64,000 nt of DNA from Linnemannia schmuckeri (GCA_029449235.1 JANATG010000001.1:620001-684000), one strand, 5' to 3'. Numbered from the stretch's first letter, positions 1-12,768 are shown. Numbers and translations: made by a program. The notes: generated by a model not told the origin, from the sequence alone.

Positions 1-26
1 TCAGCGTCGCTGTTTGCTTATCTTAC

Positions 27-658
27 TTTTGAAAGTTCGTGAAGATGGCGAAGATGATGTCTTTGTAGGAAGTGCCGAAACTCTGCGATCCACTGAATAT
101 ACTCATGTTGCTCGTGGTAATCTTTAAAGAGGCGAACAGGCGTGCAGGTCAGCGAGGAGTCGTCCTACCTGTGTCTCCCAGAAGTACATTAGCTCTCTAG
201 ACAAATACAAGCGTCTTTGACTTACCATCCTGCGGAAGATAGACATCCCAGTCAATCCACGGACAATTCGTAATCTTCCGTTTAGTCCGTGGATGCGCTG
301 CCTGCAGAGCCTGTGCAGGGATTTCGTCTGCTTGGACCATGGGCATGTTGACATCGTCTTGTTCGAGTTGCTGACCACCGTAATAATTCCTTTGTGTTGA
401 AGTCCTAGGTCTCTCCCATCGTTTGCCATTGTTGTTGTTATGAGCGTCAGGGTTCTGTGAGCGTCCTGGGTACTGGTTGTTCCTTGCGCCACCAACTTCG
501 AAATCATCGTCTCCATCATTGTTACTGTTGTTGTTATAGTTGCCATGGCCATTTTTGCTCCTGCCTCTGCCACGCCAGAACCCACGGCCTCCGCTTCGCT
601 TGTATCCTCCTTCTCGACGAGCGTATGAGCCTCGTGAATTCGACTGTTCAGGCGGCAT
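27..658 (-). CDS. MCM8-like helicase, N-terminal part (runs off left edge)
   Basis: Partial gene reading off the left edge. I place exons at 658-226, 192-169 and 121-27; the three join in one frame and give 184 codons ending at a GTAAGA donor. The N-terminus is rich in Arg-Gly (about residues 12-38) followed by Asn/Asp-rich low complexity. Then comes a short block with CPWIDWDVYLP and, in exon 3, a helix-like stretch containing YIQWIAEFRHFLQRH. Human MCM8 has a similar order: an RG-rich leader, then a GWKLYF block and a helix ending in FEKFFTRH. That resemblance is the basis of the call. MCM8 with MCM9 forms a hexameric helicase used in homologous recombination. The AAA+ domain would lie outside the window, so the identification is tentative. 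The second intron would be only 47 nt. Confidence 0.42.
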
Positions 659-749
659 GGGGTGATTCTTCCATGTGTCCAGGTGAAGGATGAAGGCGAA
701 AGAGATGTGAAATGAAATTTTTTTTAATTAAAGTGACTGTGACACTATT

Positions 750-2345
750 CTAAAAATCAATGACACTTTTCAGGGCCATGTCTTGTAGGAGCTGCGGTCG
801 CGGTCGAGGGGCAGCACTGGAGGCAAAAGTCGAATACTGCTTTCTCTGTTGCGCCAGGTCGGTAGTTCCTGTACCACTTTGACCAAATAGAGCTGTGATC
901 CTGGGCTGTGAATGGCTTTCATCATCATCGGGCCTAGTAGTTGTGCAACATGAAAAAAAGTTAGTGAACGAATAATTTCAGGAAATAGAAAGCTACGAAA
1001 AAACCCGAAACTTACCACCGGACAGTCTTGCAAGATTCGTCCAGCGAAGTCTTGCAAGTCGCCCAACTGAAGCGTACGATATTTGGGTATCCAAAAATGG
1101 GGTCCATGTTAGCCTTGAGCCACGATTTCGTCTTGGGATCTAATGTGATAGTTGGTGTTTGTCAATGTCGCTGTCTTTTGAACAAATAGGAAAGTGTTCA
1201 TCCAGTCCTGATGTGAAACATGTGCCGTGCATACCACCAGGATATCCAGAACCGAACTCGCGGGAAATAGTGCTGTCGAGCTCCTTCTCTGCAAAAATCC
1301 AGTGCCTCAACACGTCGTCGCGGGTGACCTTGGCGCAAATACTTGCGGCTGAGACAATTGGGTATTTGGAGTCGGCCTTCTTGGCGACGACGATTTTGGT
1401 GACGGAGGGGAAGAGACCTTCCAGCTTCTTTTGGTATGTTTCTGGAGGTCCCACTGTATCAACATAGACCTGCATTATTGTCATAGAGAGATAGTATTGT
1501 CAGTCCTATTGATATGATCTTTGGCTGCTTTGCAGTCCTGACGGCACCGATGAATCTCCGAGTTTGCCCTGTACCTCTTTCAGGTTTACTCCTGAGGCGA
1601 TAGTTTCCCTGATCAGTTGGATGGTGGTGTCGTGAGCAAGGGCGTTCAGGTTGTACTTATCCCTAAAAGTTTCATTCAGTGCAATGATAATTTCTTCCGG
1701 TGTTAGATTATGCCTGTTGTGAGATTCAAATTTGACATTTTCACACGGATCAGTCAATCGACGTCGCCACTCATAAGAATCGAGGAAAGAGAGCTTACTT
1801 TCTCAGCATGCTATTGGAGATGTCCATGGGCGAAAGGACCCTGACGCTCCATCCGATAAAATCTGGCCTCGACATGATCACATCCAGCAGGTTGTCTCTC
1901 TCGTTCTCCTTCAATGTCTTTGAATCTATAGTAGTCAACAATTTAAATCAATATTATTATGGTTATCTCGCAGTTCTCCTTTTGGGATCCATCCGATAGG
2001 TGTATGTCCAAGAATGTCCAAGTGCGCATTTAACAGCTAGATAAACACGCCATTCTCTACTGAAAAAGATTACTAACCGGCAAATCCCAGATCAGCCAAC
2101 TCGTCCTTTTTGGACAGGGGGCAGTAGCAGATACCGTAGACCATTGGACCGAGAACAGGCCCTCTTCCAGCCTCGTCGACTCCGAGGATACATTCCTGAT
2201 CCTTTTCGAGGTCAGTGGGCAGAGGGGTGGCATAGGTGTAGGACTTGAGCAATGGGCTGGTTGTTCCTGAGGGTGGTCTGGTGGTTGTTTCTGAGACCGA
2301 GTAGTCAGCCTCTTCCATGTCGATTGTCTCGTCCTCCAAGCTCAT
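750..2345 (-). CDS. RNASEH2A: Ribonuclease H2 subunit A (catalytic)
   Basis: Catalytic subunit of RNase H2, which cuts RNA of RNA/DNA hybrids and removes single ribonucleotides from nuclear DNA. Six exons: 2345-2078, 1925-1799, 1662-1575, 1469-1238, 1139-1016 and 933-750; together 1023 nt, 340 aa. Exon 1 carries the DEAGRGPVLGPMVYG active-site motif (first Asp and Glu). Exon 2 opens with the conserved DSK. Exons 3-4 carry KYNLNALAHDTT, YVDTVGPPETYQ and YPIVSAASICAKVTRD, the last containing further metal-binding residues. Exon 5 has GYP-DPKTKSWL and FGYPNIVRFSW. The tail holds the WPDDD segment seen in eukaryotic A subunits. An acidic leader of about 45 residues precedes the catalytic core. 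Start chosen at the ATG before the acidic leader; upstream is a T/A-rich presumed promoter shared with the rightward gene at 2844. All motifs are intact. Confidence 0.95.
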
Positions 2346-2843
2346 TCTGTCGTTGTTGATGTGTGTGTGTGTTGTTTGTTTGAATCGTTTTCTTGTGAAA
2401 GAAAAAAAAAAAAGAAGTCGCGTTCGTTTGTAGGAAGGTGCCCAGGGACACTTACGGCGAATTTTTTCCTCTCCTGGAAGTCGCAAGTCACGGGTTCCTT
2501 TTGTACTTGACCACTCCCTTCGCTCACGCCAACCAAAGATTCCCACTTCCCACTAGTACTTCCCTTTTGTCCCTTTTCCTTTCTTAGTCCCCTCACTGTT
2601 CCTCTGTTCCCTTCACCGTTTCTCCTTTTGCGATCGCCCTTCTTTTTGTTCCCATTCACCTTCCCCACTCTCTCTCACTCTCTCGCTCTTACACTTCTTC
2701 TTTCTTCACTTCCCTTTCCTTCCCTTCCCTCGCTCATTCACTTTCAAGTCTCAACCACTCCGATACCCCACTTCCACGACAGACAACTTCCAACCAAGGC
2801 GCAGACAAACCGCATACAAGCACCACTGAAAATACAAAGCCCA
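2346..2843. promoter_or_regulatory. Shared intergenic promoter region between divergent genes
   Basis: About 500 bp separate the start of RNASEH2A (leftward) from the start I use for the rightward unknown gene. The right half (about 2570-2760) is strongly pyrimidine-rich on the + strand, with runs of TTCCCTT and CTCTC. The same style of leader precedes several other starts in this window (near 11000-11080, 14590-14820, 20220-20360, 37250-37420). I see no clear TATA box. Promoter role is inferred from position and composition only. Confidence 0.4.
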
Positions 2844-4533
2844 ATGGACACTCGCAACAGCCAGGCCAAACCATCCCAGCTTCCCTCGAACCAAGGATCC
2901 GAAGCCCTCCTCGGACCCACAAGACGAGACGCTCGCTCGGTCCTGCATCACCCCTACGAGGCCCTCTCCAAGGCCCATCACCAACAGCATCAGCACCACT
3001 ACCGCCACCACCACCACTACCTACGTCATGAACGATACCTCCACTCTCAAACTTCAAACTCCTCCGAAGTGTGGACTTTGCCTCCGTCTCGTCATTCGTC
3101 TCCATCAACCTCGGCCTCTTCCTTGGCAAGAACTGCAGAATGGCTGCGTTGGCTCATTCACTCTGCTGCTGTGAGCTCGCTCGAGGCTGTTCCGAACGAT
3201 AGCACAAAGCAATTGATGCTACTGGACCTTCCCGTCGATGGCTCTTGTACAGGTAACATACCGACGACAAACCGTACACACATACATTTATGAGACAAAT
3301 GCATAAGCAAAATACCCAAAAAAAGAAGGGTAGGGGAGGGGAGGGGACGGCAATCGAGAGGGGTAACCCGGTGACCTTGACTAAGGCTGCGTCTCTGAGA
3401 CCGCCCACATGGAGAGAGATAAGTGGTCGGTAGAGACACCTCTTACTCTTTTTTGGAAAAGGGTGACTAACAACCAATTCATGCGCCTTTTCTCTCTTCT
3501 TCCCGTTCCATTCTCGCTCCGTACAAAAACCATAGGTTCCCGCACCCGGTCAGAGTTCGATAGGATGCCAGGAACCCGATATTACAACCAAGGAACAGAG
3601 GAAACAACAGGTCGCCCCATGTCTACTGCTGCAACAACCACTCGATCTTCACAGAGTACCACTGCCAAGAACCACAACAATGCTAATGCTATTGGTAACA
3701 GTAATAACAGTGGCACCGGCAACAACAACAACAACAACAACAACAATAACAATTCAAATACAACCAATACCAATACCCGCTCTAATACCGGTTCAGGCCA
3801 GAGCACGACAACGCCTCACCAGCAATCAGGATCGCACCCTTATCCACTTACCCCTTCTTCCTGGTCTTCTCAGCCACCTACACCACCATCACCTCCCAGT
3901 TCCTTCAATCGATCAACTGTCAACTCTGCAACGGTAGCTGCGGCAGCTAGGAACGCACGGAGCCGAGGAGAGAGCGACGATAAGTCTGCTTCTTCGTCGT
4001 CTTCCTCTGGACGTCGAGGATCTTCTTCCTCCTCTACCGGATCCACTGTGGGAGCAGGAACCCCTACTTCAGCACTGCTCTTCTCGACCAGCCAAGAGTT
4101 TCATCAAGTCTGGAGCCAGACAACGGCCTTTTTGCACCGGACATTCTCTCCAACGTATCGTGTTAGTCATCTGTATTGGGACTCGTGGACTAATGGCACT
4201 CAGAGGCGAGGATTTGAGAGGTTGAAGACGAGTGTCTTGCGAGGAGACGCCTTCCGCCTGATGCAGAACACGACAGTCCAGCTGCGGAACCTTTGGAACA
4301 GGAGTGTTGCTGAGAGCAAAGCACATGCAAGCGAAATTGAGCGACAAGCAAAGGCGATTGAAGAAAAGACACGACAGATTCAACAACGTGCTTTTGGAAA
4401 GTCCTCGTCCTCGTCGTCATCAACATCCTCAACGCCTTCGTCCGAGACTGGTCATAGTAAAGACAATCGGAACAGTGGTAGTAGCAGTAGCAACAAGTCT
4501 GACGAAGGCGGACAAGGGAAACCTCGGAACTAA
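2844..4533 (+). CDS. Asn/Ser-rich protein of unknown function
   Basis: Two-exon model: 2844-3252 and 3536-4533, joined at an AG/GTAACA donor and a CATAG acceptor with matching phase, 468 aa. I do not recognise the family. Exon 1 encodes a His-rich stretch (about residues 50-65) and few ordered features. Exon 2 encodes an (AAC)n Asn run, Ser/Thr-rich and Pro-rich low complexity, then a more ordered segment of about 100 residues. That segment contains FHQVWSQTTAFLHRTF, YWDSWTNGTQRRGFERLKT and a charged helix near AHASEIERQAKAIEEKTRQIQ, likely a coiled coil. A Ser-rich tail follows. No signal peptide or convincing membrane span is seen. The ordered block, not the N-terminus, is the evidence for coding. 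Exon 1 is the weak part: the true start may lie in exon 2 (ATG at 3564). Confidence 0.5.
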
Positions 4534-5316
4534 GAACTCTGCGGTAGTTGTTGTTTTTTTGCGAATAAACGGTCTTGATCATCATAGAGGTTTAGCTTTG
4601 CCATTGCAATGGTCTGTTTCTATCAAGATCAAGCAAAGCCGGGGTGACTGCTGGCTAGTACAATTGCGCCTTTTTTTTCTTTTACTTGAAATTACCCATG
4701 GTCGTTTGAAAAACAATTTCTACTCTTCTTCCTCCCACTCCATCGCAGCATATCGCCCATTCGGTTTTTTCCATTGCCAGGATCCTGAGAAAGGTAACAA
4801 GTCATTTTCATCTGCAAGCAGCGCATAAGTCATACAGCTGAGCTCCCGCACTCACGCTATACGTAGCCAACTCGACGGCCATTCTCTGCTTGTCAACTAA
4901 ACACGTACTTCTTCTCTTTTTATTGTTTTACAAACGTTAACAATATCTAAGAGAACGGCAAATGGACTGCTTGACGTCGAGCTCTACGAACAGAAACGGC
5001 TTATCGATAATCTGATTGCACTGAAAGGGATGGATGGACGTTTTGGTCGGAAGAGTCTTTAATGCCTTGTCTGGTCGGTACAGGCAGGACCTATTGGCTG
5101 TTGCTATCTCCAACGGCGAGTCTATTTGGTTGGCGAGGTCAAGCAGAAAGAGGACTCGATTTTTTTTCATCAGGTCATGCGAACATCCCAGGACCATTGA
5201 TACCCATTACCATCACCAACCGTGACCCTCACCACTGAAATAAGTAGGGATCGTCACCATCTCCATCGCATCAGCCAAGGACTGGACTATCTCCACTCTA
5301 TCGGGGAGCAGGATGT

Positions 5317-5354
<38 letters not shown>

Positions 5355-5390
5355 ACAAATTTTATCGGCGGCGACAGCCTTCACCACAAC
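4534..5390. other. Intergenic, no gene seen; 36-T homopolymer
   Basis: After the unknown gene there is about 0.85 kb without a supportable gene. Positions 5318-5353 are an uninterrupted run of 36 T on the + strand. Short open frames here have no recognisable content and no splice structure that extends them. Confidence 0.5.
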
Positions 5391-5399
5391 GTGTGGCCA

Positions 5400-5703
5400 T
5401 CCTAAGTTTTTGCTCCCGAATCGAAGAGGTCAGCCGGCTATCGGTAGAACGGCAGGCATCGGTTCATTTCTATTTCAAGACGGTATCGGTGGTTCAAGTT
5501 CTACGCTCTCAATCGCCTCTTCATGGCACAAACGGATATTCTGCATCTCAGTCCTTCAACTCAGCCTCAAGAGGCGCAAGCTTTACTTCGATCCCAGGTG
5601 GCAGGAAGAGATAGTTAGAAAGCTAGGCAACGTTATCCGCATTGCCCATGATAACACGGGGTCAAAATTTCGGTAACGTGTTGTAGGAAGAGCTCTGAAA
5701 CAC

Positions 5704-5734
<31 letters not shown>

Positions 5735-8700
5735 GTGAGTTTTGCTTATGCTCATTGGGTCCTTCGTTTATGTTCGTTTATGTTCTAGAGATGCATGTGC
5801 ATCGCTCATCGCCTTTGCTGATTTGTTTATCGCCTCTCACATTACTCACAACAACCCACTGGTCCCAGCTCATTCGGACCCTGATATCACAACCAGTTTT
5901 CAACCCTTACCCTGGAGTACAATCGCCTTCTATTTCATCTGTCTACGGGATCTGGATCGATTCCTACTGAGTATATCGAGGGGACGACCGGAGATCTACA
6001 CGCCAGCACAATACCCACTTTCGCGACCACCGTGTCGTGGACGTCACTTGCACAAAACGATATGCGTTTCCCTCTACTTCTGTTGCCCGTGGAAGGCCTG
6101 CTGCCCTACTGGATTGGTCGATTCATGTCAAGGGCCAAGAGGATAAGGCCCGAATACAAAAGATTGCTCTCCATAAGGTCCTGGCAAACGGCCCAGAAGA
6201 AGCTTCTACACGTGGAATTCAGCAAACCCTTGATCCAGTCGTACTCGTCTGTACCTGCTGAGACACCTAAATCCCCGTCGCCTAATCCTGCTACCTCTGC
6301 GACAATCGTCTCTTCTCATAATTGCCCGGCCAAAGTTGCTGGCTGCCCTTGCGGAAAGAGCTATGAATCCGGGTCAGGGGCTTCTGAAAGCACCCTCTAC
6401 ACCCTCATCCCATCTGCCCTGTTCTGCGACAGCAGCAGGAAGTTGTGGAGCCGCCGATGAATCCAGTCATTATTCCCTCCGTCTCGACTAACTCGGCTCC
6501 CATCCTGAATATCAGTTCCTGAGATATCGAACCACGATGCTATTTTGAAGGTCCTGCCAACGAGTGCATAAAACTGAAGCGGAGAAGATCATGACGAATG
6601 TGCTGACGGAGTAGACCGGCGTGGTCCCCTTCGACCTTAAGATCTCCGACGGCATCGAGCATTACGCCTCTCAATCGCCCGTCTGTGGTCCGCTCAATGA
6701 CGCAAACAGGATCCGCCTATCGATCTTTTAGCCCAGCCTCAAGAACTAGAAGCCATCATTCGATCACGAACTCCTGGACGGTCTGGCCGAAGCGACTGGC
6801 CAATTGGACATCGTCCATAACGCGATACACCATCCCTCAAGCTTCCTCGGAGCTCGATACGACGGCAGGAATTTTTCGAAAGCGGATCAGGATCTCCACC
6901 ACGCTCAATGCTGCCAACAAGAACATCTCAGATCATGCCATCGCCGATAGACCCAACATCATCCTCTTCCGGAGACGTGTTATTCTTCCATGAAAATGAA
7001 TCGAGTCAAGTTTGGAGCGGCGATCATTGCGACAAGGTTTACAAATCCACAAATCCAGGTCGAATGGGGTCCTCTGAAAGCCCCCTCAACACCCCACCAA
7101 TCTGATTGGTTTTGAGAGAACAGAAAGGAGCTCTCGACCCTTCCATGGATCCGGTTGTCATTAATTCGATCTCGACCGACGAGGCTCCTATCGTAAAGAA
7201 ACCAGATCCCAGAAGCCTCAGGCCATGAAGCAGTCTTATGTACTGTACATACCAAAAAAGGTACCCGCCATCAGCACAGACAAGGTCAAAGCAATCGTGA
7301 TGACAGAGTGGATCGGTCTGTCCCTTATTTTTTCTCAAACGCCGTCGTCGTTCGCATGTCACGATGTGCCATCTTCCTCCGATCAAGATTTTTTTTGTTC
7401 AAGCTTGATGTGGCAGCTGGTAATGTTCTAAGCGCGGATTAGATCATTTAATATGCTCAGTGCAGTCAACACGAACCTTTTTATACTTGCTACCATCAAT
7501 GCTCGTGTGTTAATTGAAACAAGTTCGTCTCTTCCTCTATCGACTTAGGTTGTTTTTTATTGCTCCAGTGCAAAACATTACAAGTCGCGATCGGGACTTT
7601 GGAAGCATCGGAGATATAGCGCCCATTTTTCCAACGCGGTTAGGGCAGGAGTCGTGCAGAAAGCCTCCAATGGGCCCTATGATCGTCTCCGCTAATCTCC
7701 ATCAACCCAATCTCAGTACCAAGACCGACGTGGCCGAATGTTTCTGATATCGACGCGATCCTACCTGCATGTCAAAGGACGTTCGACTTCAAAACCGGAA
7801 ACGATCGGATCTATTGTGGCAACTGACTGGCTTAATGTCATTCCACTTTCTATTTGGGATAAAGCCAGCAGCACTCCGCACTACAATCTCGCTCGCCCGT
7901 CGATCATGAAAGCAAGGGCAAGGACAACGACAGGTTCTTAATCGGACAATCCGACTTAAAAATTGGAAACTTCGTCTCTGTTCAGAATCTCCGGACGCGC
8001 AGGATGAGGCGATTGGGAAACTGGACAGCCTCACACGGATCTCACCATAATCCGAACACGAAAATTCATGGAAGTGGGTCGGCCGGTCGGCAATGTACTA
8101 CTGAGACGAGACTGGGACCTTCGTTCCCAGTATTGACATGTCTGCGCGCAAATAATATCAGGACGCGTTCTGTTTATTGTGAAGAGTCAAGTCAGCATAA
8201 TCAACTTTATCGAAGTACACGGTCGGACCCCAACAATCGACGCATCCCAAGAGCGATTCGGAACACTAAAGGAAATGGCGTTGGCGACATCAATCTCCAA
8301 TCCGTCTTGGAGTCGAATCAAGGAAATCTATCGCCTCGAACTTTACAATTAATCAAAGCTATCGACTATCAATTGGCAGCCAAGCGTTTAACGGGCTCGT
8401 CACGTCGTCCATGCGACTCGACATCGAGGAACTGTCGTTGCTGAAAGAAACGCTCACCACCATGGTTCTGGATTCGCCTTAAACAACAAAGAGTCCAATG
8501 TTTTTTTGTGGACACGAAATGTGTGGTCGCTCAACCTTTTACTGCAGAAAGGAGCGGCCTGCTAGTTTTCGAACGGGAAATCGACCATTTTCTCACCTCA
8601 ATACATCCAACTTGTCACTCGACATTATCGAAAACGGCAAATCATGCATGCAAATCGTTTATCGTCTTCCATCATCTTCAGCAACGATCAATCTTTGAAC

Positions 8701-9830
8701 GCGACTGGACAGGCGATCGGCACTTCGAAAAAAAATGCTATTGTCTTGCAACATCACTTTCCAATTGTTTTTGGAGACGCGGTCAAGATAACTATCATCT
8801 CGAGATCCTCAAGTGATCACGAACTACGACTTGTTAAAGTAACCCAGTCTTTCCACATGATCGTCACCTCCTCGATGCGAGTCGACAAAGAGAACCCCCT
8901 GTCACTTGGAGGAGCGACAATCGCCATGGTCCTGGACTCGCCACAGGCTGCTAAGCAAGTCCATTGAAATATCTCTAGACATGAAGCGCTGGGATAGTCA
9001 AATTGTTTCAACACAGAGGGCAGGGGCTTGTGAGCTGTCGCACTAAAACAGGATCGCCTATTTTTCTCATTTCGACATACCGGTCAAATCTAGATCGAAA
9101 GTTGCCAGCCCACCCATGTATTCCCCGGAGCACTTCCTACAGCGTATTGGCACTCTGAAAAAAAAATCAGTTATCGCGACATCCCTCCCGAGCCAGCAAT
9201 GAACTTGGTACCAGGATGTTTATCGTCCTCTGTCTCCTTCAAGCGACAGAGACCAATTTTTTGAAATACAATCATTCAACAGACATCGTCCATCCAACTT
9301 GACAAGGAAGAATCGCCGTCAACAATACCGATTGTTCTGGATATCGGTTCTCGCCACCAAAAAATAGGTTGCTACCGCCATCGATCTGGAGTGTATACAG
9401 CGTCCCATCGCTTTGAGTCGGAAGGAATTTGTGAGATGTCCAACAAAAAAAACAGAGTGTTCCAGCCACGTCAACTGAAGAGAAATTCATCGCCCGTCCA
9501 CCTACTTGATGTGCCCAGCAACAGGACAAAATCGCCAATAGTCATACATGCGTTTATCGTCTTCAACAGTTATATTCATAATTGATACCTGGATGCGACT
9601 AGGCAAGCTATTGGTACTTTGAAAAAAAATTGCGCTACCGCGGCGTTCCTAAAATATCAGGACTCGACATAAGCGTGCGCGCCTTAAACGACCAAGGCTC
9701 CGACTGACTATCGGCACAGAATCCTTCAATGCATTGATCACCTCCTCTATCCGCCTCGACCTCGAAGAGCCTTCGTCATTTGGGCGATTCACCTGCTGGA
9801 TACAGCTCTTTCCCACCAAAAGTGTCACCT
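5400..9830 (+). pseudogene. Decayed, internally repeated protein-coding family
   Basis: No intact frame exceeds about 150 codons, yet protein-like phrases recur along this stretch. QPQE.QALLRSQ (near 5545-5590) recurs as AQPQELEAIIRSR (near 6730-6775). SESTLYTLIP plus NPVIIPSVSTN (6380-6500) recurs as SESPLNT plus DPVVINSISTDEAPI (7070-7190), about 690 bp on. A block with MRLDIEELSL...TTMVLDSP (8420-8480) recurs as MRVDKENPLSLGGATIAMVLDSP (8870-8950) and more weakly near 9745-9790. A nucleotide block with GGCACTTCGAAAAAAAATGC (8715) recurs near 9150 and 9605, about 450 bp apart. This looks like tandem, diverged copies or repeats of one gene family that has lost its frames. Fossils of the same family lie on the - strand at 51.4-52.9 kb. 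The protein family itself is not recognised. Confidence 0.5.
5707..5734. repeat. 28-T homopolymer
   Basis: Uninterrupted T run on the + strand within the fossil region, the second long T tract after the 36-T run at 5318-5353. Neither is followed or preceded by a recognisable retroposon body. Confidence 0.9.
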
Positions 9831-11085
9831 ATTTTCTTTATGAATGCGAGTACCACGGGTTACGCTGACGAGAAATGAAATATCGTGGGCGTCAGCAACA
9901 AAAACCGGATGTGCCAACTGTGAAAAGTTAGGGGCAAATTCTACTACACGTCAACATATCCAGCAACAGATTTCATTTCAGCTCATCACGCGTGTCAACT
10001 ATACAGCTTTTTCAACATTGTCATCAATCACCGCCTGCAAAGCGAATCCGCCCTCGCCATCGGAGCTCTGTTCAACAAAATCGCGAGGAGTCATTCTGGA
10101 TGGACACAAATCGATGTTGATAACTCCAGACATAGATGAGAGGATCGACGCCTGTGTCAAGAGTTGCAAACTCAAGAATAGTCTGGTCTCCTCGCCTTTT
10201 TGAAAGGCAGAAACAAATACATCCTTGATCCACAAACTTTGCAACAAAGCTGATCGTACCGGCTCGACTCCTCACCGGTTACCTTATCGCTGCAAACAAG
10301 ATCGTCTGTGAATACGTGAAAGTTCATCCCTTCTAATTCTCTTTTTTTTTTTTGTCTTTGAAATTTTCTTATCCGCTTTTCATTCTCTCGAAAGTTGAGA
10401 ATGGCTTCTTTTTGCCTGTTTTCAACGCTCATTTTTTCCTCTTCTTCCATCTGAGAAGAAATAAAAACCACGAAAGCTGCTATATATCTCACAAATATGT
10501 AGTATCAAGCCGTGGTGTGGCCTTCATCAATCGTCGACCTTGTCATTTGACATCTTAATATGTTATGTTTTGTTATTTTTACGCGTGCATACTTTTCATA
10601 TATCCCCAGATAGATTTTTGTCCTGGCGACCAGTTGCTCTTGGGGCGGTGCTGAACACGTTTACGGTGCATAAGAAAGGAGTCAATTTATTGCTGACAGA
10701 ATCCTGTGGCTGTGATCGTCATTGTCTGCTACTTGAAAAAAGGGCTCCTTTTCCTTCAAGTTGGTGCTCTTAATTGGCATTACTCGCTTTGGCCCTTGCT
10801 GCCAACAGTCGATGCTCCCAAATTTTTTTTCTTGTCGACTGTCCCATCCGTCGACTTTTGACCGCGTGGGAGTGAATTGAGTTGGTCGAGGCCCTTTGGT
10901 TTGGGCGTGGACGTGGAGGAAATAAAAGGCAAGAAAGGGTGTCTCCTTTTTGGTTCTTGTCCTTGTTCTCGTTCTTGCTTGTCGTTCTTCATTCGTTCAA
11001 CCCGCCCCATCCCTTAACCCCACTCTCACCTTTCTCTCACTCATTCATTCATCACACACACTTACCTTCACCACTACTTTCTAAC
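9831..11085. other. Intergenic region upstream of the stomatin-like gene
   Basis: No gene is supported. The first half (to about 10300) resembles the fossil family in composition but I could not tie it to a specific repeat. The last 100 bp before the ATG at 11086 are pyrimidine-rich with CTCTCAC and TCATTCATTC runs, typical of leaders in this window. Confidence 0.45.
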
Positions 11086-12768
11086 ATGGATATCGGCTCA
11101 CCATCGCAATCGTCAACTGCCCCAGTTGTCACTCACCAACCCCGCGCTCAGCATGTCATGCAGCAGTCCTTCGCCACAGGTCCGTCTCTCATCCCTCTCT
11201 TACGTACTCTCTCTTCTCCCTCCACTGACCTTTTACACTCACTCTTCAGGGATACTAGCTATCATGCATATCGTAGTTTGACAGAACTAGGATACGACAA
11301 CAACAACAACAACAACAACAACAACGCCAGCACGCCCTTCTATTTTATTCCACCACCACAGCAAACTGATTCGCTGGTTGGCAATACCTTTCTCCCATGA
11401 ATATATCTTCGCTTGTCTTTTAGAGTTCTCTCCTGACGATGAGAACCACGGTATCTACGGCAGCCTGATGAACTTTGGCGGTGAGGTATGCGGAATCATG
11501 GGCGCTGTCCCCTGCTGTATCTGCTGCCCTAACCCTTACAAGGTCAGTGCCCTATGGTTTTCGATTTTGTGCGCCAAAAGAGACGGGAACTTTAAAAAAA
11601 AATCGAGTCACTCCGACACTTTGGTCGACTTTGCCCATTCCTGACTTGCGTTTGTGCACCTTTCCAACCACGTTAACTTTTTTCATTTCAGTCGGTTTCG
11701 CAAGGATTCGTCGGTCTTATTACGCGCTTTGGCAAGTTTTACAAGATTGTTGGTAAGCCTCTGCTATACTCTTCCATGTCAGACTGTCATCTTGTCAAAT
11801 GCGAGGTGTAGCATTTCTGTATGCATGCGTTGTTGCTGTTGTTATTGAACGTTTCCTTTCGTTTTGCTTTTGCATAGACCCTGGCTTGACCAAGATCAAC
11901 CCGGTGACCGAACGACTCATCAAAGTTGACATCAAGATCCAGCTCGCCGACATCCCTCAACAGGTTATTATGAGTACGTCTATCGTCTTTTTTTATCATC
12001 TTGGACTGGACAGCTATATGAGAGTCGCATGCAGTGCGAAAGTAGACAAAAAATATGCCACTAATTATTGATATATAATCGTGATTGTTCTATTGTGTAG
12101 CCAAGGACAATGTCAACGTACATATCGACTCAGTGCTCTACTGGCACGTTGTCAACCCCTCACAGGCCACCTTTGGAGTCAGCGATGTCAAGTCCGCTTT
12201 GATCGAAAGGTATGCCGCAACATCTCAATTGACCCTATATGCGACTCAAAAACAACGGCCTCCTTGTTGTTTCCCACATTAACTGGTATTTCTTTATCAT
12301 GCGTGCGTGTATTTTCGACAAAATAGAACCCAGACTACTCTTCGTCACATTCTTGGTATGCGTGTCCTCCAAGAGCTGATCGAGAACCGCGAGGCAATTG
12401 GTGAAGAGATCCAAGAGGTCATTGACGGACCCGCGCGCCACTGGGGTGTCAAGGTCGAGTCGGTCCTGATCAAGGACATTACCTTCTCCAAGGAGCTTCA
12501 GGAGTCTCTTTCTTCAGCTGCTCAGGCCAAGCGTATGGCCGAGTCGAAGGTCATTGGCGCGCAGGCTGAGGTCGACAGTGCCAAGTTGATGAGAGCCGCT
12601 GCTGATATCTTGAACACACCTGCGGCGATGCAGATCCGATACCTGGAAACGATGACTAGTATGGCCAAGGGATCCAACACGCGTGTCATTTTCATGCCCA
12701 CACAGCAGAATGGTCAAGATATGACTCCTCTCCAGGCCAACCAGTGGGAGCAGATGGCTAAGCAATAG
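11086..12768 (+). CDS. Stomatin/SPFH-domain membrane protein
   Basis: Six exons (11086-11179, 11424-11542, 11692-11752, 11878-11973, 12101-12209, 12327-12768), 306 aa, phases consistent throughout. Order of parts: a short polar N-terminus; a hydrophobic Cys-rich patch (GAVPCCICCPNPYK, about residues 56-70), likely membrane-inserted and palmitoylated; then the SPFH core with GFVGLITRFGKFYKIV.DPGLTKINP, VDIKIQLADIPQQVIMTKDNVNVHIDSVLYWHVVNP and LRHILG. The C-terminal part is the typical charged helix (LSSAAQAKRMAESKVIGAQAEVDSAKLM). These are family hallmarks. Stomatins oligomerise on the inner face of membranes and scaffold lipid microdomains and transporters or channels. Whether this one sits at the plasma membrane or on mitochondria cannot be told; no mitochondrial presequence is apparent. 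Start is the first ATG after the CT-rich leader. Confidence 0.92.

Noticed and set aside
3154..3477. Small open frames on the - strand over the first intron of the 2844-4533 gene
   Set aside because: No motifs, and they overlap a well-phased intron of the + strand gene.
5318..5734. Two long T runs considered as tails of retroposed SINE/LINE copies
   Set aside because: No target duplications, no pol III boxes and no reverse transcriptase remnants adjacent.
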